This document shows positions 36,089-48,900 of a stretch of 64,000 bases of DNA, one piece after another. A program made the position numbers and the translations under genes. This DNA comes from Pseudoscleropodium purum. Taxonomy: Eukaryota > Streptophyta > Bryopsida > Hypnales > Brachytheciaceae. Location of the stretch: assembly GCA_963969395.1 (NCBI GenBank), contig OZ017803.1:18972001-19036000 (forward strand). The letters are read 5' to 3'. Numbering within the stretch: the stretch's first letter is position 1; each line of letters begins with the position of its first letter. The notes below the pieces were generated by a model. The model did no database searches and was not told the origin of the DNA. It was given only the letters and a program-made list of their open reading frames with translations.

Positions 36089-38980
36089 GGCTGTGCCTCA
36101 AGCTCCTCACTCCAAAAACTCCAGAGCTAAGTTAAGAAAACCATTCGACGGGAAAAGGAAAGGAACAAGAGCAATCAAGGCATGGCATCGTGCAACGAAT
36201 TCGGCAGGAGAACAGACTGCTCTCGGAAAACTCCCATAGACGCAGAATTAGGGTTTGATGCACACTGCAGCGTCGACATTGGGAAGGGACAACGAAAAAG
36301 CGAAAGGTCTTAGTTGGTCGGACTGAAAAAGTAAAAGCTTCAGACCTCACCTTGAGCTCTAACCTCTTTTCGCACTCCCCAAGTGGTTTGATAGAACGAC
36401 TTGGCGCTAGCTATCGAATGCACTAGGACACCTTCTCTAAAGCTTAATTGCAATTTTTTTCTCAATAATCTAACAAATTTGTATACACATTTGATTGGAC
36501 AATTTTCACATTTTGAATGGTGGAGATATCTAGAAGGGCAGCCAATCCATTTTCACCAATTTAAGCAATTGTTGATATGTAGACAATGTGTATCTAGACA
36601 ACAAAATTTTTCATGTATGTAGAAATAGAGTTTGGAAGGATTGTAGAATTTTTAAAATATTTTCATTCAAAATATAGTTATTATGAATATTTTAGGTGAA
36701 CTTTAGTGTACAACTTGTTTCGGTCATATTTTTTGGTATCATATGCAAAATTTCTCCAAAAAACAATCCAATTGTTCCAAAATTGCATTGTAAGAACATG
36801 CCAAAATTTTCAATTGTCCTTTCATCAATCATTTGAGGTTACTAGTTAAGCCTAGAGATTCTTAAAAAAATTCAACAAATTCAAGTATTAGTTTGAAAAG
36901 TCAATAATAAAAATCTCTTCAAAGTTCCATTCTTGGATATCAATCTATGCTTTTAAGGCTATTTGCCAACTTCAAGGATTATCTAAATAAATAAAGAATT
37001 AATTTTAAATTTCATATTTTTTTCATGCCATTCATCAAGTTATCTCTCTATAGCCAATTTTTTTATTTAGACAAAAACTCCAAATTAGATGATTTTTCTA
37101 ACTCAAACACTCCAAGAAATGCTTACTTTGGATTGTATTGATGAGAAGGGAACCTAACTAATCAAAGGTCATTCCAAGTAGAATTATTCCTTAGGGATTT
37201 AAGTAGGCAAGGGGTTGATTGTTTGGAACATATACTAATAATGAATAGGCACGGTCAAGTGAAAGTTTTGTTTTCCCAATGTACCTCATGTGATTGTAAG
37301 ACTTTAAAAACAGTCTTCCATTGCTCCAATCCTTATGAAAATTGGCATGGATGTTTTTAATTGTTCATAATTACATTTGGTCAAAAATGAGCATAATCTT
37401 TTTCCATAAAAATTTGAGATATGGGTTTCCAAAGTCATTTTGCCTATGAATGAAATTGTTGTTAAATCAAAAACTGAATTTTAATTGAAGATATCTCAAA
37501 ATCTTGGACAAAATCTATATTCTCAAAAGTCTTTGAAAATTGTCAAATAGGCTAATTTCATGGTTATAGAAAGATCCCATGGTTGTATTTTCAAATACTT
37601 ATTTAAAAGATAATAATGTTTTCATTTCAAAAACAATAGCTTAGAGGTGATTTTAGAAGGAAGACCTCTTTTGACATTTAGGGGTTAAAAGGCTAAAACA
37701 ATAAATAAAAAATTGCAAAGTGGCACAGACAACCTTTAAATTTGAATAAAAAATTTGGGTAGCCTTAATTCATAAAGTTGGAATGCTCCTAGTCATTGAC
37801 CCAGACTAACTTTAGTTTAGATCCCTCTAAGTAACTTCCCTAATATCATAGCTTTGTTGTTCTTGAAAATTTATAGAATTTTTTCCAAGTACATACTCAT
37901 TTACACCTCAAAAAAATTCAGATTATTTCAATAATTTGTCTTAAAGCATCCTTAGTCTACCCTTTATGGAGACATGGTAGTGGCACCTTCCATAAGATAG
38001 TAGCTTGTTAAAGCGACCCTTTAAGGGCTGTGGGGCCATTTTAGGGTGGTGTTGACATTGGAAATATTTTTCCTTTATTTTTTAGTACAAGATAAACTCA
38101 AGCATAAAGCAATACACAATTTTTCATATTTTTTTGAACACTTTTGAATTATTGAGGAATTTTCGAAGAAAACTATCCTAAGGAATCTATTTTAGATTGT
38201 AGGGTTCACAAAACTTGGATAGCAACAGTCTCAAAAAGCACAGACATGTCTTGACAATTGAATGAGTAGTAATCTTAAAACAATATTTGCCATTTCAAAA
38301 TGTGATTGCAACAATACTAAATTTGACCCAATGTGACAATCTAAAGAGTAGTGTCACAAAGTTTAAAGGACTAGTTTGCAGTTCATAAATGCCGACTTAA
38401 ATTTTTGCAAACTAGACAGCTATAAAACTTAAAAATAGAGCGTTCTAATCCTAAAAGTGCCCTTGAACATAGGCACGGTGATTTAACATGCGAGAGTTCA
38501 AAATTTGAATATGGTTGAACGACAATGCGACTTGCTGCATTTGTCGTTGATTGTTTCGATTTTGCAATTCAAATAAAGAATTTTGGTGCTATTACCCTCC
38601 ATCTTCCCCTACTGCAATCTTGAGACTTGTGTTGGTCGTCAAGTTCTTCATTGGTTCGTTGTTCTATTGCTCCCAACATGATATCAATCGTTGGTCGTGA
38701 AATTCTTCATCGATCCTACAAACTACTATTGGTCGATCTTGGACATAGCAAGTCGACAGGAGTTGAAGATCAAGGAAGCTAGTTGGGGCAGGGCACTTTA
38801 TGAAGGTCAAGCTTGCACTAGATGTCAATAAAGTACATCTACTATGTTGTTGCCTTTGTCTTTGTTGGTCGATTCTTAACTTACTGCATGTATTGAGCGA
38901 CCTTCGTGCATGTACATAGACACAATGAGTGAATGACTTACTTGATTGTAACAAGAAATCAGTTTAGGTACTGGGATTGA
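36089..38980. other. CTNNBL1 upstream region and gene-free DNA
   Basis: About 36089-36400 is moderately GC-rich and should hold the CTNNBL1 5' UTR and promoter. Beyond it the DNA is AT-rich and non-coding with no recognised element. Confidence 0.5.
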
Positions 38981-38989
38981 ATGTTGAGC

Positions 38990-39400
38990 CTTGGACATCG
39001 ATCATGCGTTCCCTCAACAAAGCTGCATCAATAGTCGTTTACTTCGATCAAGTGCTTGGATTTCTACATCAATGTTGTGCACTTGCAACAAAGATGTATC
39101 GACATTGTAGTACTTTGATAAGATTCTCCGACCTCGACATTCATCTTCTGCACCAATGACACAACTGCATGGAAGCCCAATACTTGAATGACATGCTTGG
39201 ACTTCTACATTAGTCTCCTGCACTTAACGACACAAATGCATCGAAGTTGGCAGGTATTGGTTTGATCCAATGATCCTTGTCCAAGATCAATACTCACGAT
39301 AGTTTAGTACTATAACAATGCTTGGTTTACATCGAAAGTTCCCTACATTAATAGTGCTCCTCCAGATTGCTACATCAACACTAGTACTTCTCTATATCAG
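38990..39400 (+). repeat. Degenerate tandem repeat region
   Basis: Related phrases recur at irregular spacing of roughly 70-90 bp: 'gcttgga(t/c)ttctacat', '(t/c)tgcac.t..c.acaa', 'aaatgcatcgaagttgg'/'agatgtatcgacattg', 'cttcgatcaagtgcttgg'. The array is too diverged for exact units. It lies next to the transposase pseudogene and may belong to that element's flank. Confidence 0.45.
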
Positions 39401-39754
39401 TCTCTCCATCTTTCAATCCAAATATGTCATTCTTGTCTTTTGTTGCCTTCTATAGCCGGCTTGTTGCACATGTTGCTGAACTTCTCTTCAAATATTACTG
39501 TCGTCATTGCAAATTGAAATAGGTTGCAGTGTTACTAGTTCCTCCCAAGGACTAAGAGTACAACATGTTAGGTTGATGCCATGGCTTATGAAAAAACGAC
39601 GCTGATGTAGAAGGTAGCTAAGGCTTCGAGACCTCTAATAGTACAGGTATGTTACCTGTCTTTTGACCTTGCTTCTTTGCTTGCCTCCTAGCTATTGCCT
39701 GTCGTTGGTTTTCCTTGTAGATGGGTGGTGGGAACCCCCGCAATAAGGTGACTT

Positions 39755-40824
39755 CTATGAAAAAATGCCAGTGTTAGCTTTGATGAGAGCACATAGATTT
39801 TCACCATAAGTAGCCACGCTTTTACAAGACCATGCTTCCCTATGCTCCTTCATTAACCTCTTCTCTGTTTGTTTTTTCAACCATTCAACTTCCTTTTGTC
39901 TTTTCTCAATTACTTTTTTGACTTTGCTTGATTCAGCTTCTAACCTCTTCTCTTCTTTTTCCTGTATAGCTACTTCTTTGTGATCTGTAATTTGCTCCAA
40001 TGATTTAAGATAATCATCTTGTGTCATCTATATTGACTTCAAATAATCAATGTAAGGCTCTCCGTTCTTAGGTGTTTTCTTGACTTTTGGTAATATGCTC
40101 CTTGGCAATTCAAAGAAGTTTTTATTTGTGTGATTCTTGCTCCCATCCACCTATTCTTCACTTTTTGATCTAGTAGAGTCATTGTAGTTTTTTGTGTCAC
40201 TATCAATATTGACGTAGTATTGAGTGCATTCTTGAATATTTTCAAATTTGTGCCTACTAATCTCCTCGACTTCGCACTGTTGTAGGTCCTCTTCAGCATC
40301 ACTACATTCTTCTTCACTATCTACATATTCATTATTGCTAGCAAGTTTCTACTCTCTCTATTCAAAGATTAAACTTGGTCCCAATTTATTATCCATAGCT
40401 GGATAGTTTAATGGATAGATTCTAGTTGTTAGGAAACCCTTCTTCATATTGTCTTCACTTAAAGCTTTCTTGAGAGCAAATGAAACCCAAGTTGCCAAAT
40501 CTTCCTTACGAGGGCTTTTTCCTTCATGTTTTCTTGTCCAATTATCAAGGTAAGCCCTAAAAGCCACTTTGAAGGGCTTGAAACAAGTTACATCTAATGG
40601 TTGCATGGCATGTGATGTATGAATAGGAAAAGTGAAGAGATTAATTTCATTGACTATGGCAATTTGACCACTTCCAATGTAACATGGGAGGTATGACCAT
40701 CAAAGATAAGTAGGTGCCTATTTGTAGAGGAGATGCCATACATCTATATAACATTTTGTATAAAATGTTTAATCCAGCCTTTGAACAAAAGATGTGTCAT
40801 CCATGCCTTTGGTTGCATGGACAT
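39755..40824 (-). pseudogene. pogo/Tigger-like DDE transposase, C-terminal half (split pseudogene)
   Basis: Continues the reading of 62618-63215 across the retrotransposon insertion. From 40824 downward it reads LLFKGWIKHF, then LIFDGHTSHV with the second catalytic Asp, then TSHAMQPLDVTCFKPFK of the DDE_1 (CENP-B/jerky/Tigger) family, then an acidic stretch (YVDSEEE) and a charged coiled-coil tail ending at 39755. In-frame stops follow NVI, LIFE, RE, SEE and KSI, and a frameshift lies just before VNEINLFTF. The protein would have catalysed cut-and-paste transposition; it is dead by multiple mutations even without the insertion. The 5-bp GACAT at 40820-40824 is one copy of the retroelement's target duplication. 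Confidence 0.88.
40820..40824. repeat. Target site duplication GACAT (left) of the outer retrotransposon
   Basis: GACAT immediately precedes the TG of the outer element and recurs immediately after its terminal CA at 62618-62622. A 5-bp duplication is standard for Ty3/gypsy integrase. Confidence 0.95.
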
Positions 40825-42524
40825 TGTCACAGCACAGGGCAGGTCAATTCCCCATTATACTCACAAAAATCGCTCTAGAGTATAACTAAGTGACTCTAAA
40901 GATCGAACCCACGAGATCCTGTGAAGTATCTAGCTCTATTAAGCAGTTAAGCTCAGTCAGTATGCCAATCTTACTTTCCGGTCCTAGATCTAGAACCAGA
41001 AATACCACCACACCGGATAACTACAGACCGGATTACTCCTTCTTCCGGTCCTACTAACTATCCGGTCCGTACAAATACCCAAATCCCAGGATCTCACAAC
41101 TTCCGATCCTGGAAATCCGTCCTGACCAATCCGGTCCGAATGGTCATCCTGTACCCGTAATCCTATCCAGTTTAGTTTTGCCTCTGTTTCACCATCAGAG
41201 GGGTCGCCGCTTAATTTTGAGAGTGGTAGGCCCACCACTCCTTCCGTGACTTATAGTGGCTGAAGACCCACTGTCCTACCTTCTAAACTCCTAAGCTAAT
41301 CCGGATCCGGTTTGGTCCTTCACAACAACCCAGATAGCAATCCGGGTCGTAGGTCACACAAAGACCCCACACTCGACCCTCTTGTACTACAACGACCTTG
41401 ATGCTACTTCCGATCCGTGCGAAGACAGGTGGTTACAAGTGCACCCGTCCGTTCCAACATCAACTAAAGTTCTTCCGTTACCCATACGGGTGGTGAGACC
41501 TCACAGGAGATCGGACACTCAACCGGATTTCCCACCCGGGAGTTCTAGCGCAGCTAAGGAATCCCTCCCTACCCGCCTAGCCTAACAACGGCTTTCTCAC
41601 CCGGAATCTCAAACTCTAGACGTGCTGAGGAACTAAGTTCACTCCCAACTCTTCGGTACCTACTCACATGCACCTAGGATCGGAAAATAAACACCAAGGG
41701 GAGAAATCACTCGCAAACCAACCCGTACTATCCTCACTCCACATCATACAATCCTGTCGCGCTGGAGAGAGACACACAATGAAGAGAATAGAAAAGTACA
41801 AGAAGTTTGCAAAATGAACAACTCCCAGTTCCCATCTCAGGAACCGATTTATATATAAAGGGTAAAAACCCTAAAAGCACAAAAAGGAGCGGAAAACCCG
41901 TGGGGGTCCGCCGCCGCCCTAATCTAACTTCCGGTCTAACCTAATACTGTTGAGCCGGATCCGGATCCGCTCCTACTCCTAACTGAAATTAAAATCCTAT
42001 CTACCCTACAACTCGAGATCCTATCGTCGGGCTTCCGGTCTCCGGGACTAGCTCCTCGAAGACTTCACTCAAATTCCGGACCCGTTCCTCACTTCCTCTC
42101 TCCGATCTCAACCGGTAGCAAAACAGACAAAACACAAACGTCCAGACGCACAAACTCCAAAAACTCAACCGCGTGCTCTCAAGGTCGAGTTTCTAAAAGG
42201 GGGTGCAACAGTGAAAGCTCCTCCTTATATAGTCCCTGGACCCTTTCCGGTTTGTCATCATGAATCCGGATTACCATCATGAATCCGGATTACCATCATG
42301 AATCCGGTTCATCATCATCATCCGGTCCTAGACCTAATCCGTGTTGCATTCCGTTTCCGTCGTTAGTTACTCCTGACCGGATTAGATCCAAGAAGCCCAC
42401 TACTTCACGTTCCGTGCTAATTCTGAGTTTTCCTTCCCCACCTAATCGGATCCGGTTAGCTAATGACTAGTTTCCGTTCCTATTTGGGTGTATACTAAGA
42501 AAATCAAAATTCTAAGCTGCGACA
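40825..42524 (-). repeat. 3' LTR of the outer element (1700 bp, short form)
   Basis: Bounded by TGTCACAGC (one change from TGTCGCAGC) and GCTGCGACA. Relative to the 1681-bp partner LTR it has one extra 19-bp unit at 42256-42310. It lacks the 1618-bp ORF-bearing segment found in the inner LTRs; the join is at CCCGTTCC near 42081-42088. Two minus-strand TATA boxes are present (42231-42223 and 41855-41847), the second with a TTAGGGTTT telobox at 41874-41866. Confidence 0.97.
42256..42310. repeat. 19-bp tandem repeat upstream of the LTR TATA box
   Basis: Units CATCATGAATCCGGATTAC at 42256-42274 and 42275-42293, then a partial third (CATCATGAATCCGGTTC). In the partner LTR (62368 onward) there is one full unit and the partial one; in the long LTRs a diverged version. 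On the transcribed minus strand the array lies about 25-90 bp upstream of the TATA box, where U3 enhancers are expected. Confidence 0.85.
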
Positions 42525-42527
42525 TTA

Positions 42528-42537
42528 CCCCTTCCTC
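42528..42537 (-). promoter_or_regulatory. Polypurine tract of the outer element
   Basis: Minus-strand GAGGAAGGGG followed by TAA and then the LTR start. This is the position and composition expected for the plus-strand DNA primer. Identical in the inner element. Confidence 0.85.
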
Positions 42538-42560
42538 ATCTGTGAGCGTCCCCGCGAACA

Positions 42561-45500
42561 TCATTGACCTTCAGTCGAAGAAGTAGCCGCCGAATACTTT
42601 TTCACCCTTGATCCGTTCACACGAGTGTCAAGCCACTGGCCCTGCAAATTCGCAAGTTGCAAAGACCCATTTTGAAAAATTTGAATGACTCGGAAAGGTC
42701 CCATCCATCGGGTATGCAATTTTCCTGGAAACTCTTTGTGACGGTTGTCATAAACTAGCACAAGACCGCCTTCCTGGATTCCATGATCAACTGGAAGTTT
42801 CCGGTCATAATCTTTCTTGCGTTTGAATTGCACTTCCATGGTTCTCTCAAGAGCTGCAATCCGGGTTTCCTCCAGTTCTTCAATCGCAAGGAGTCGCGGA
42901 ACTATATCCATTCTGGTCTCCGCATTCCGGGCTGCCATGACACGGAAAGTCTCCACTTCTAACTCCACCCCATGAACTGTGTTTTGACCAAAGACCAAAA
43001 AGTAGGGCGTTTTTCCGGTTGTGCTCTTCTCCGCCGTATTGTACGCATGCACGGCCGAAGGTAGTTTCCGGTCCCAATCCGTTTTGTGAGCGGAAACCAT
43101 CTTGTTCAAGATCTTCCCAATAATTCCGTTCGCCCGCTCGGTTAATCCATTCGCCTTTGGATTATAAGGAGTCGTCTTCCGGTGCTTGATAAGATACTTG
43201 GTAGTTAGGTCGGAGATCACGTCATTGAGGAAATGGGTTCCTCTATCACTGACCAACTCCAGTGGGTGGCCAAATCGCATGAGGATTTCTTCAAACAAAA
43301 AGGACGCGGAAGTCGCGGCATCGTTTTTCCGGGTTGCTCTGGCCTCCACCCACTTGGTCGCGTAATCCGTGGCTAGGATTATGTACCTCTTCTTCCTAGC
43401 ACTGACCGGAAAAATGGGTCCAATAAAGTCGATCCCCCATTTTTCAAACGGTGCTAAGGGAATTATGGGAGTGAGCGGCCAATGGTTCCGGAAAGATGGT
43501 GCTCCTGTCCGCTGACACTGATCGCAACTCCGAACAAAATTCCTCACATCCCTGTGTACATACGGCCACCAGTATCCGGCGGATCGGATCCGGTTCACCG
43601 TAGTAACAAAGGCAAAATGTCCTCCGGAACTCCCGCAATGGAGTGCCCGGATGACTTTTTTCCGGTCCGAAGGTTCCAAACATCGCCTAAGGACGTCATC
43701 CGCCCCTAACTTGAAAAGGACTCCCCTAATCATGGTATAAGGAGCCACTTTTCTCTGAAAGATTTCTTTCTCCTCTTGACTCATCTGTTCCGGATATTTG
43801 GAATTCACTAAATAGCTAATGATATCCCGGAACTCCGAAACAGACTCGTTGCTTAGGTGAAAAACTTCTATCAAGGGAAAATCCGGTTTCTCCATTTCAA
43901 CCGGAATCTCCAGAGAATCCGGAAACTCATCCGGAAACTCAGCGGAAATATCCGCCACGGATTCCTGTCCTCTTTGTCTCGAGAGGTAATCCGCGTTCGA
44001 GTTTGCTTTTCCGGGTTTCACTACGACCTCGTAATTAAACTCTTGTAAAAGCAAAATCCATCTAGCAATCCGACCTGACAAATCCGGTTTGTTCACGAGG
44101 TATTTCAAGGAATCATGATCTGTGTGAAAAATTACCTTGTACCCTAGCAAATAATGTCGGAACTTCTTACAAGAATACACGACCGCCAGAGCTTCTCGTT
44201 CTGTAGTGGTGTAATTCCGTTCCGCCAAGCTCATTTGCCTGCTCGCATAGTAAATCGGATTCTCACGCTTCTCCGTGTCAAATTGCCAAAGAATGGATCC
44301 CAGACACCAACCGGATGCGTCGATGGTAACATGGAACTCTTTCGTCCAATCCGGAACGGAAAGGATCGGAGCTCTAGCAAGCTGAGTCTTCAGATCTTCG
44401 AAGGCCTGCTGTCGCTTTCCGGTCCACACAAATTCCGTATCCTGTTTGAGTAGTTCCGTGAGAGGGATGGCCCTCTTGGCGTATCCGTCAATGAATCGAC
44501 GGTAGTAGCCCACACACCCGAGAAACCCACGGATCTCCCTTACGCTCGTCGGAGGCAGCAAGGATAGAACCGCTCTCACCTTTTCCAAGTCCGCTTGTAA
44601 TCCGGCTTGGCTCACCACGTGCCCCAGCAAAATTCCGGAACTCATTCCGAAAAAACACTTTTCGGGGTGTAATTTCAGATTGGTTTCTCGGCACCTTTGA
44701 AACGTCTTCCGCAAACATTCGAGATGAAGTTTCCGGTCGCTAAAAACTGCAAAGTCATCAATGAAGACCTCAATGAAATGGCGGAGAAAATCCTTGAAAA
44801 TGTCCATCATCAGCCGCTGGAAAGTTCCGGGTGTGTTGCACAGGCCAAACGGCATTCGGGTAAATGCGAAAGTTCCCCATTCTGTCGTGAACGTGGTCTT
44901 CAACTGATTCCTCCGCCAGATGAACACTTGGTTGTAACCGGAAAATCCGTCCAAAAAGCTGTAACATTCGTGTCCGGCCACGTGGTCCAAAATGATGTCA
45001 GTAAATGGAAGGGGGAAGTAATCCTTCTTTGTGGCTGTGTTCAATTTCCGGAAATCTTGACACACCCGGATCTTAACTTTCCCATCCGTTCCCAACTTCT
45101 TGGGAACCACCACAATAGGGGAAACCCACTCGGAATTGTTGACCGGATAGATGAATCCGGTTTCCAATAACCGGTCGATTTCTTCCTTCACCATTAACGA
45201 GTACCTCGGGTTGAGTCGGTACTGTCGCTGACGGACCGGAATAGATCCTTCCGTCAAGTCAATGTGATGCTCTCCTAAGTGAGGGGGGATTCCCTTCAGA
45301 TCAGACGGCTCCCATGCAAAAATATCGAGATACTCCTGGAGAAGTTGAACGTAACCGGATTTGTCCGTGCTTTGCATGAGCTTGCTCAAGTAAAAGCACT
45401 TGCCTGGTTCAACCTCCTCCTGCTCATAATCGATGTGCGAGACGATCGGTTTGATCTTCTCTTCGTGAACCTCTTCCGGAACGGAAACTAAATTTCCCCA

Positions 45501-45982
45501 TTCCGGTCTCATCGTTTCCTCACTTACACCCGTGGGAAGGTTTCCATCCTGGATCTGTCGAGTGATCCACTCGGCTGTGAGCGGAACGCTTGACTCTCCT
45601 AAGGATCGATCTTCCACCATGGTACTGCTAGGCTTTTCCGGATCATGCTCCAACACAGCATTAGAGAACCCAAAACTTTTCTCAGTTTTGTGTTCGAATG
45701 GATCCACATAATAGCTTGGAATCGACTCTTCCGAATCCGTCCAATCCGATGTGTAACCATCCGAGTCGCTGGTTTCTCCTAAATGCTTTTCCGTGGACCA
45801 AAGTATCCGGATGGAAGGTTTCCTGACCACCAGTTCCTTGTTTCCCCAATCCACTAGTACTTGGGCAGAGTATAATCAAGGTCTACCCAGTAACATAGGA
45901 AAAGGTCTTCCTTTGTGCACACGGATGATGACATAGTTCAGCAGATAATCCGTTCCTCCAATCCGGGTTGGAACTTGCGAAA
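42561..45982 (-). pseudogene. Outer-element pol, reverse transcriptase/RNase H/integrase part (broken)
   Basis: Downstream piece of Pol after the inner insertion. It keeps the end of the protease region, reverse transcriptase (catalytic FIDD), RNase H, and integrase with HHCC and D,D,E signatures, and ends in the GPF/Y-type module without a chromodomain. A TGG Trp codon of the inner copy is TGA here (45878-45876, in GRPWLYSAQ), so even the isolated piece has a premature stop. The frame from 45854 to 42561 stays open for about 1097 codons. It is over 95 percent identical by eye to the inner Pol. The missing N-terminal protease part is at 58503-59194. Confidence 0.93.
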
Positions 45983-45987
45983 GTTTG
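45983..45987. repeat. Target site duplication GTTTG (left) of the inner retrotransposon
   Basis: GTTTG directly before the inner LTR and again at 58498-58502 after it. Removing the inner element and one copy restores 'gaaagtttgccaaccgg', which is exactly the sequence in the inner element's own pol. Confidence 0.97.
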
Positions 45988-48900
45988 TGTCGCATTACAG
46001 GGCAGGTCAATTCCCCATTATACTCACAAAAATCGCTCTAGAGTATAACTAAGTGACTCTAAAGATCGAACCCACGAGATCCTGTGAAGTATCTAGCTCT
46101 ATTAAGCAGTTAAGCTCAGTCAGTATGCCAATCTTACTTTCCGGTCCTAGATCTAGAACCAGAAATACCACCACACCGGATAACTATAGACCGGATTTCT
46201 CCGTGCTTCCGGTCCTACTAACTATCCGGTTCGTACAAATACCGAAATCCCAGGATCTCACAACTTCCGATCCTGGAAATCTGTCCTGACCAATCCGGTC
46301 GGGATGGTCATCCTGTACCCGTAATCCTATCCGGTTTGGTTTTGCCTCTGTTTCACCATCAGAGGGGTCGCCGCTTAATTTTGAGAGTGGTAGGCCCACC
46401 ACTCCTTCCGTGACTTATAGTGGCTGAAGACCCACTGTCCTACCTTCTAAACTCCTAAGCTAATCCGGATCCGGTTTGGTCCTTCACAACAACCCAGATA
46501 GCAATCCGGGTCGTAGGTCACACAAAGACCCCACACTCGACCCTCTCGTACTACAACGACCTTGATGCTACTTCCGATCCGTGCGAAGACAGGTGGTTAC
46601 AAGTGCACCCGTCCGTTCCAACATCAACTAAAGTTCTTCCGTTACCCCTACGGGTGGTGAGACCTCACAGGAGATCGGACACTCGACCGGATTTCCCACC
46701 CGGGAGTTCTAGCGCAGCTAAGGAATCCCTCCCTACCCGCCTAGCCTAACAACGGCTTTCTCACCCGGAATCTCAAACTCTAGATGTGCTGAGGAACTAA
46801 GTTCACTCCCAACTCTTCGGTACCTACTCACATGCACCTTGGATCGGAAAATAAACACCAAGGGGAGAAATCACTTACAAACTAACTCGTACTATCCTAA
46901 CTCCACATCATACAATCCTGTCGCGCTGGAGAGAGATACACAACGAAGAGAATGGAAAGGTACAAGAAGTTTGCAAAATGAACAACTCCCAATTCCCTTC
47001 GCAGGAACCGATTTATATACAAAGGGTCAAAACCCTAAAAGCACAAAAAGGAGCGGAAAACCCGTGGGGGTCCGCCGCCACCTAAATCTAACTTCCGGTC
47101 TAACCTAATACTATTGAGCCGGATCCGGATCCGCTCCTACTCCTAACTGAAATTAAAATCCTATCTACCCTACAACTCTAGATCCTATCGTCGGGCTTCC
47201 GACCTCCGGGACTAGCTCCTCGAAGACTTCGCTCAAGTTCCGGACCCGTTCCCCCTCCTCAGGATTCGGTCCGGGTGGAGACTCCAAGTCGATGGTAATA
47301 TCCGGTCTCGAGCCCGGAGTCCCAGTCCGTGCAGACTTCTTGGACTCAGGAGTCCAATCCTTCCTGTCCTTTGCCATAGTTGCATCCGGAAAGAGGTCCG
47401 GTAGAGAGATGTCCGAAAGGTGAATACCTTTGTCGCACGTCGCTCCCGTCAGCTTCCGGCTGCTCTCCTCGATCCGGTCCGCAGCCTTCCGCCCCTCCAC
47501 CATTGCCGTCTCCACCTGCTCGGCGAAGTCCGCGAGAATCCGGACCATCCGGGAACCGGATAGTTTCTTCTCTTCGTGGATCTTCTCGTCGAAGAGCTTC
47601 GCCTTGGCCGCTGCCGTTCCGGTCTCTCCCAGGACCGTCTTGATCTGCTCGGCCACCTTCCGAGTCTCCTCCGCCATCTCCCGAGCAGCCGTCACGTCTT
47701 CCTGATAGGCGAAAAGTGTTGCCTTCAGTCTATCTACCTCCTCCTGCAACCGGCGGATCTCGGCTTCCTGCTTCCGGGTCTCTTCCGGATTCGTGATGCA
47801 TTGCGCCACTTGTTCCGCCAAGTTGCTGTCCGGTGCAGCACCCACCAACTTGCCGATTGCCGCAAGCGTCCTGTGCTTCACCTCCCAATCCGCCCTGATG
47901 TTGCAGAGGACGTTGATCAGACCGTTGAACGGATCTTGCATATCCGGATCTCCCCCGGAATTGGTCTTCTCGGCTTCCGGTTTCTCCTCCGGGGCCGGTT
48001 TGTCTTGACCGGGAGGCGTCCCGCGCTTGTGTGGAGGCGTCAGCTTCTGTCGCTTGATCGGCGGCATCAACTCCTCCTCTTCCTCGCTGGACTCCCGGTC
48101 TGACTCGGAATCGGATTCCGCTTCGTCATCCGTCTCCGACTCCCCATACTTCAGCAGCACTTCCTGCGTCTTCCACGCCTTCTCCTCTATGTTGGTGAGG
48201 ACTTGGTTCTCCCGATAGAGGTGGAAGAGGTAAGGGCACACTGGAGTGGCCCTTTTCTTCCCAACCCTACTAACAAGCTGGGCCACGAGATCGGAAATGA
48301 TCCGTGCCCAGTCCACTTTCCGGGTACCACTGAGGGCACCGAAAATGGTGTTGCCCAGGGTGATCGTCACCCTGGTCGGCTTTTCCGGGTGAAGAACCGG
48401 AACCAGGAATTGCAGGAGCCGACGGTGTCGGTCGTCCAAGCAATCCTCGACCGCGTATCCGTCCTTCGGGTTGACGGCTCCCTTGAACTTCCCTCGGACA
48501 AACTCATCCTTCCGGCTCGCCATTCCCAAACCTCCTGCCCGGAAACCGTAAACCGCTCTCCACATCCCCTCGTTCCAGCTGACGGGAGCTCCCCTCACGG
48601 TGTTGTCAAACTGGTTGGACAGCTTTCCGAGGAGCTCCTTGACCATTCTCTCCTCCCTAAAACCCCAAGGTTTCTCGGCAAACCCTACGCAACCCATGGA
48701 TCTGAGATCATCCATGAGTTCAGCCTTTTCCGGCTCTGTGGAGGGAATAACCGGAATGACTTTCCGGAGCTTCACCTCGCCTCCAGAGGGACTCGCTTGC
48801 CTCGACCTACGTAGCTGAGGCATTCCCACTCACATCTACCTCACTCTCTCCTAGCCGCACGTCCCGTTCCTCACTTCCTCTCTCCGATCTCAACCGGAAG

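Noticed and set aside
38990..39400. LTR of a further retrotransposon
   Set aside because: Repeated phrases suggest degenerate tandem repeats; no TG..CA termini, target duplication or partner LTR could be found.
42561..45854. Separate retroelement gene starting at 45854
   Set aside because: That start is a GTG inside pol; the frame continues upstream through a TGA to the insertion site, so it is a fragment of the outer pol rather than a gene.
47380..48814. Several plus-strand ORFs of 60-203 codons opposite the LTR ORF
   Set aside because: They are antisense shadows of the 552-codon frame in GC-rich DNA; composition is arginine/serine/leucine-rich and unlike real proteins.
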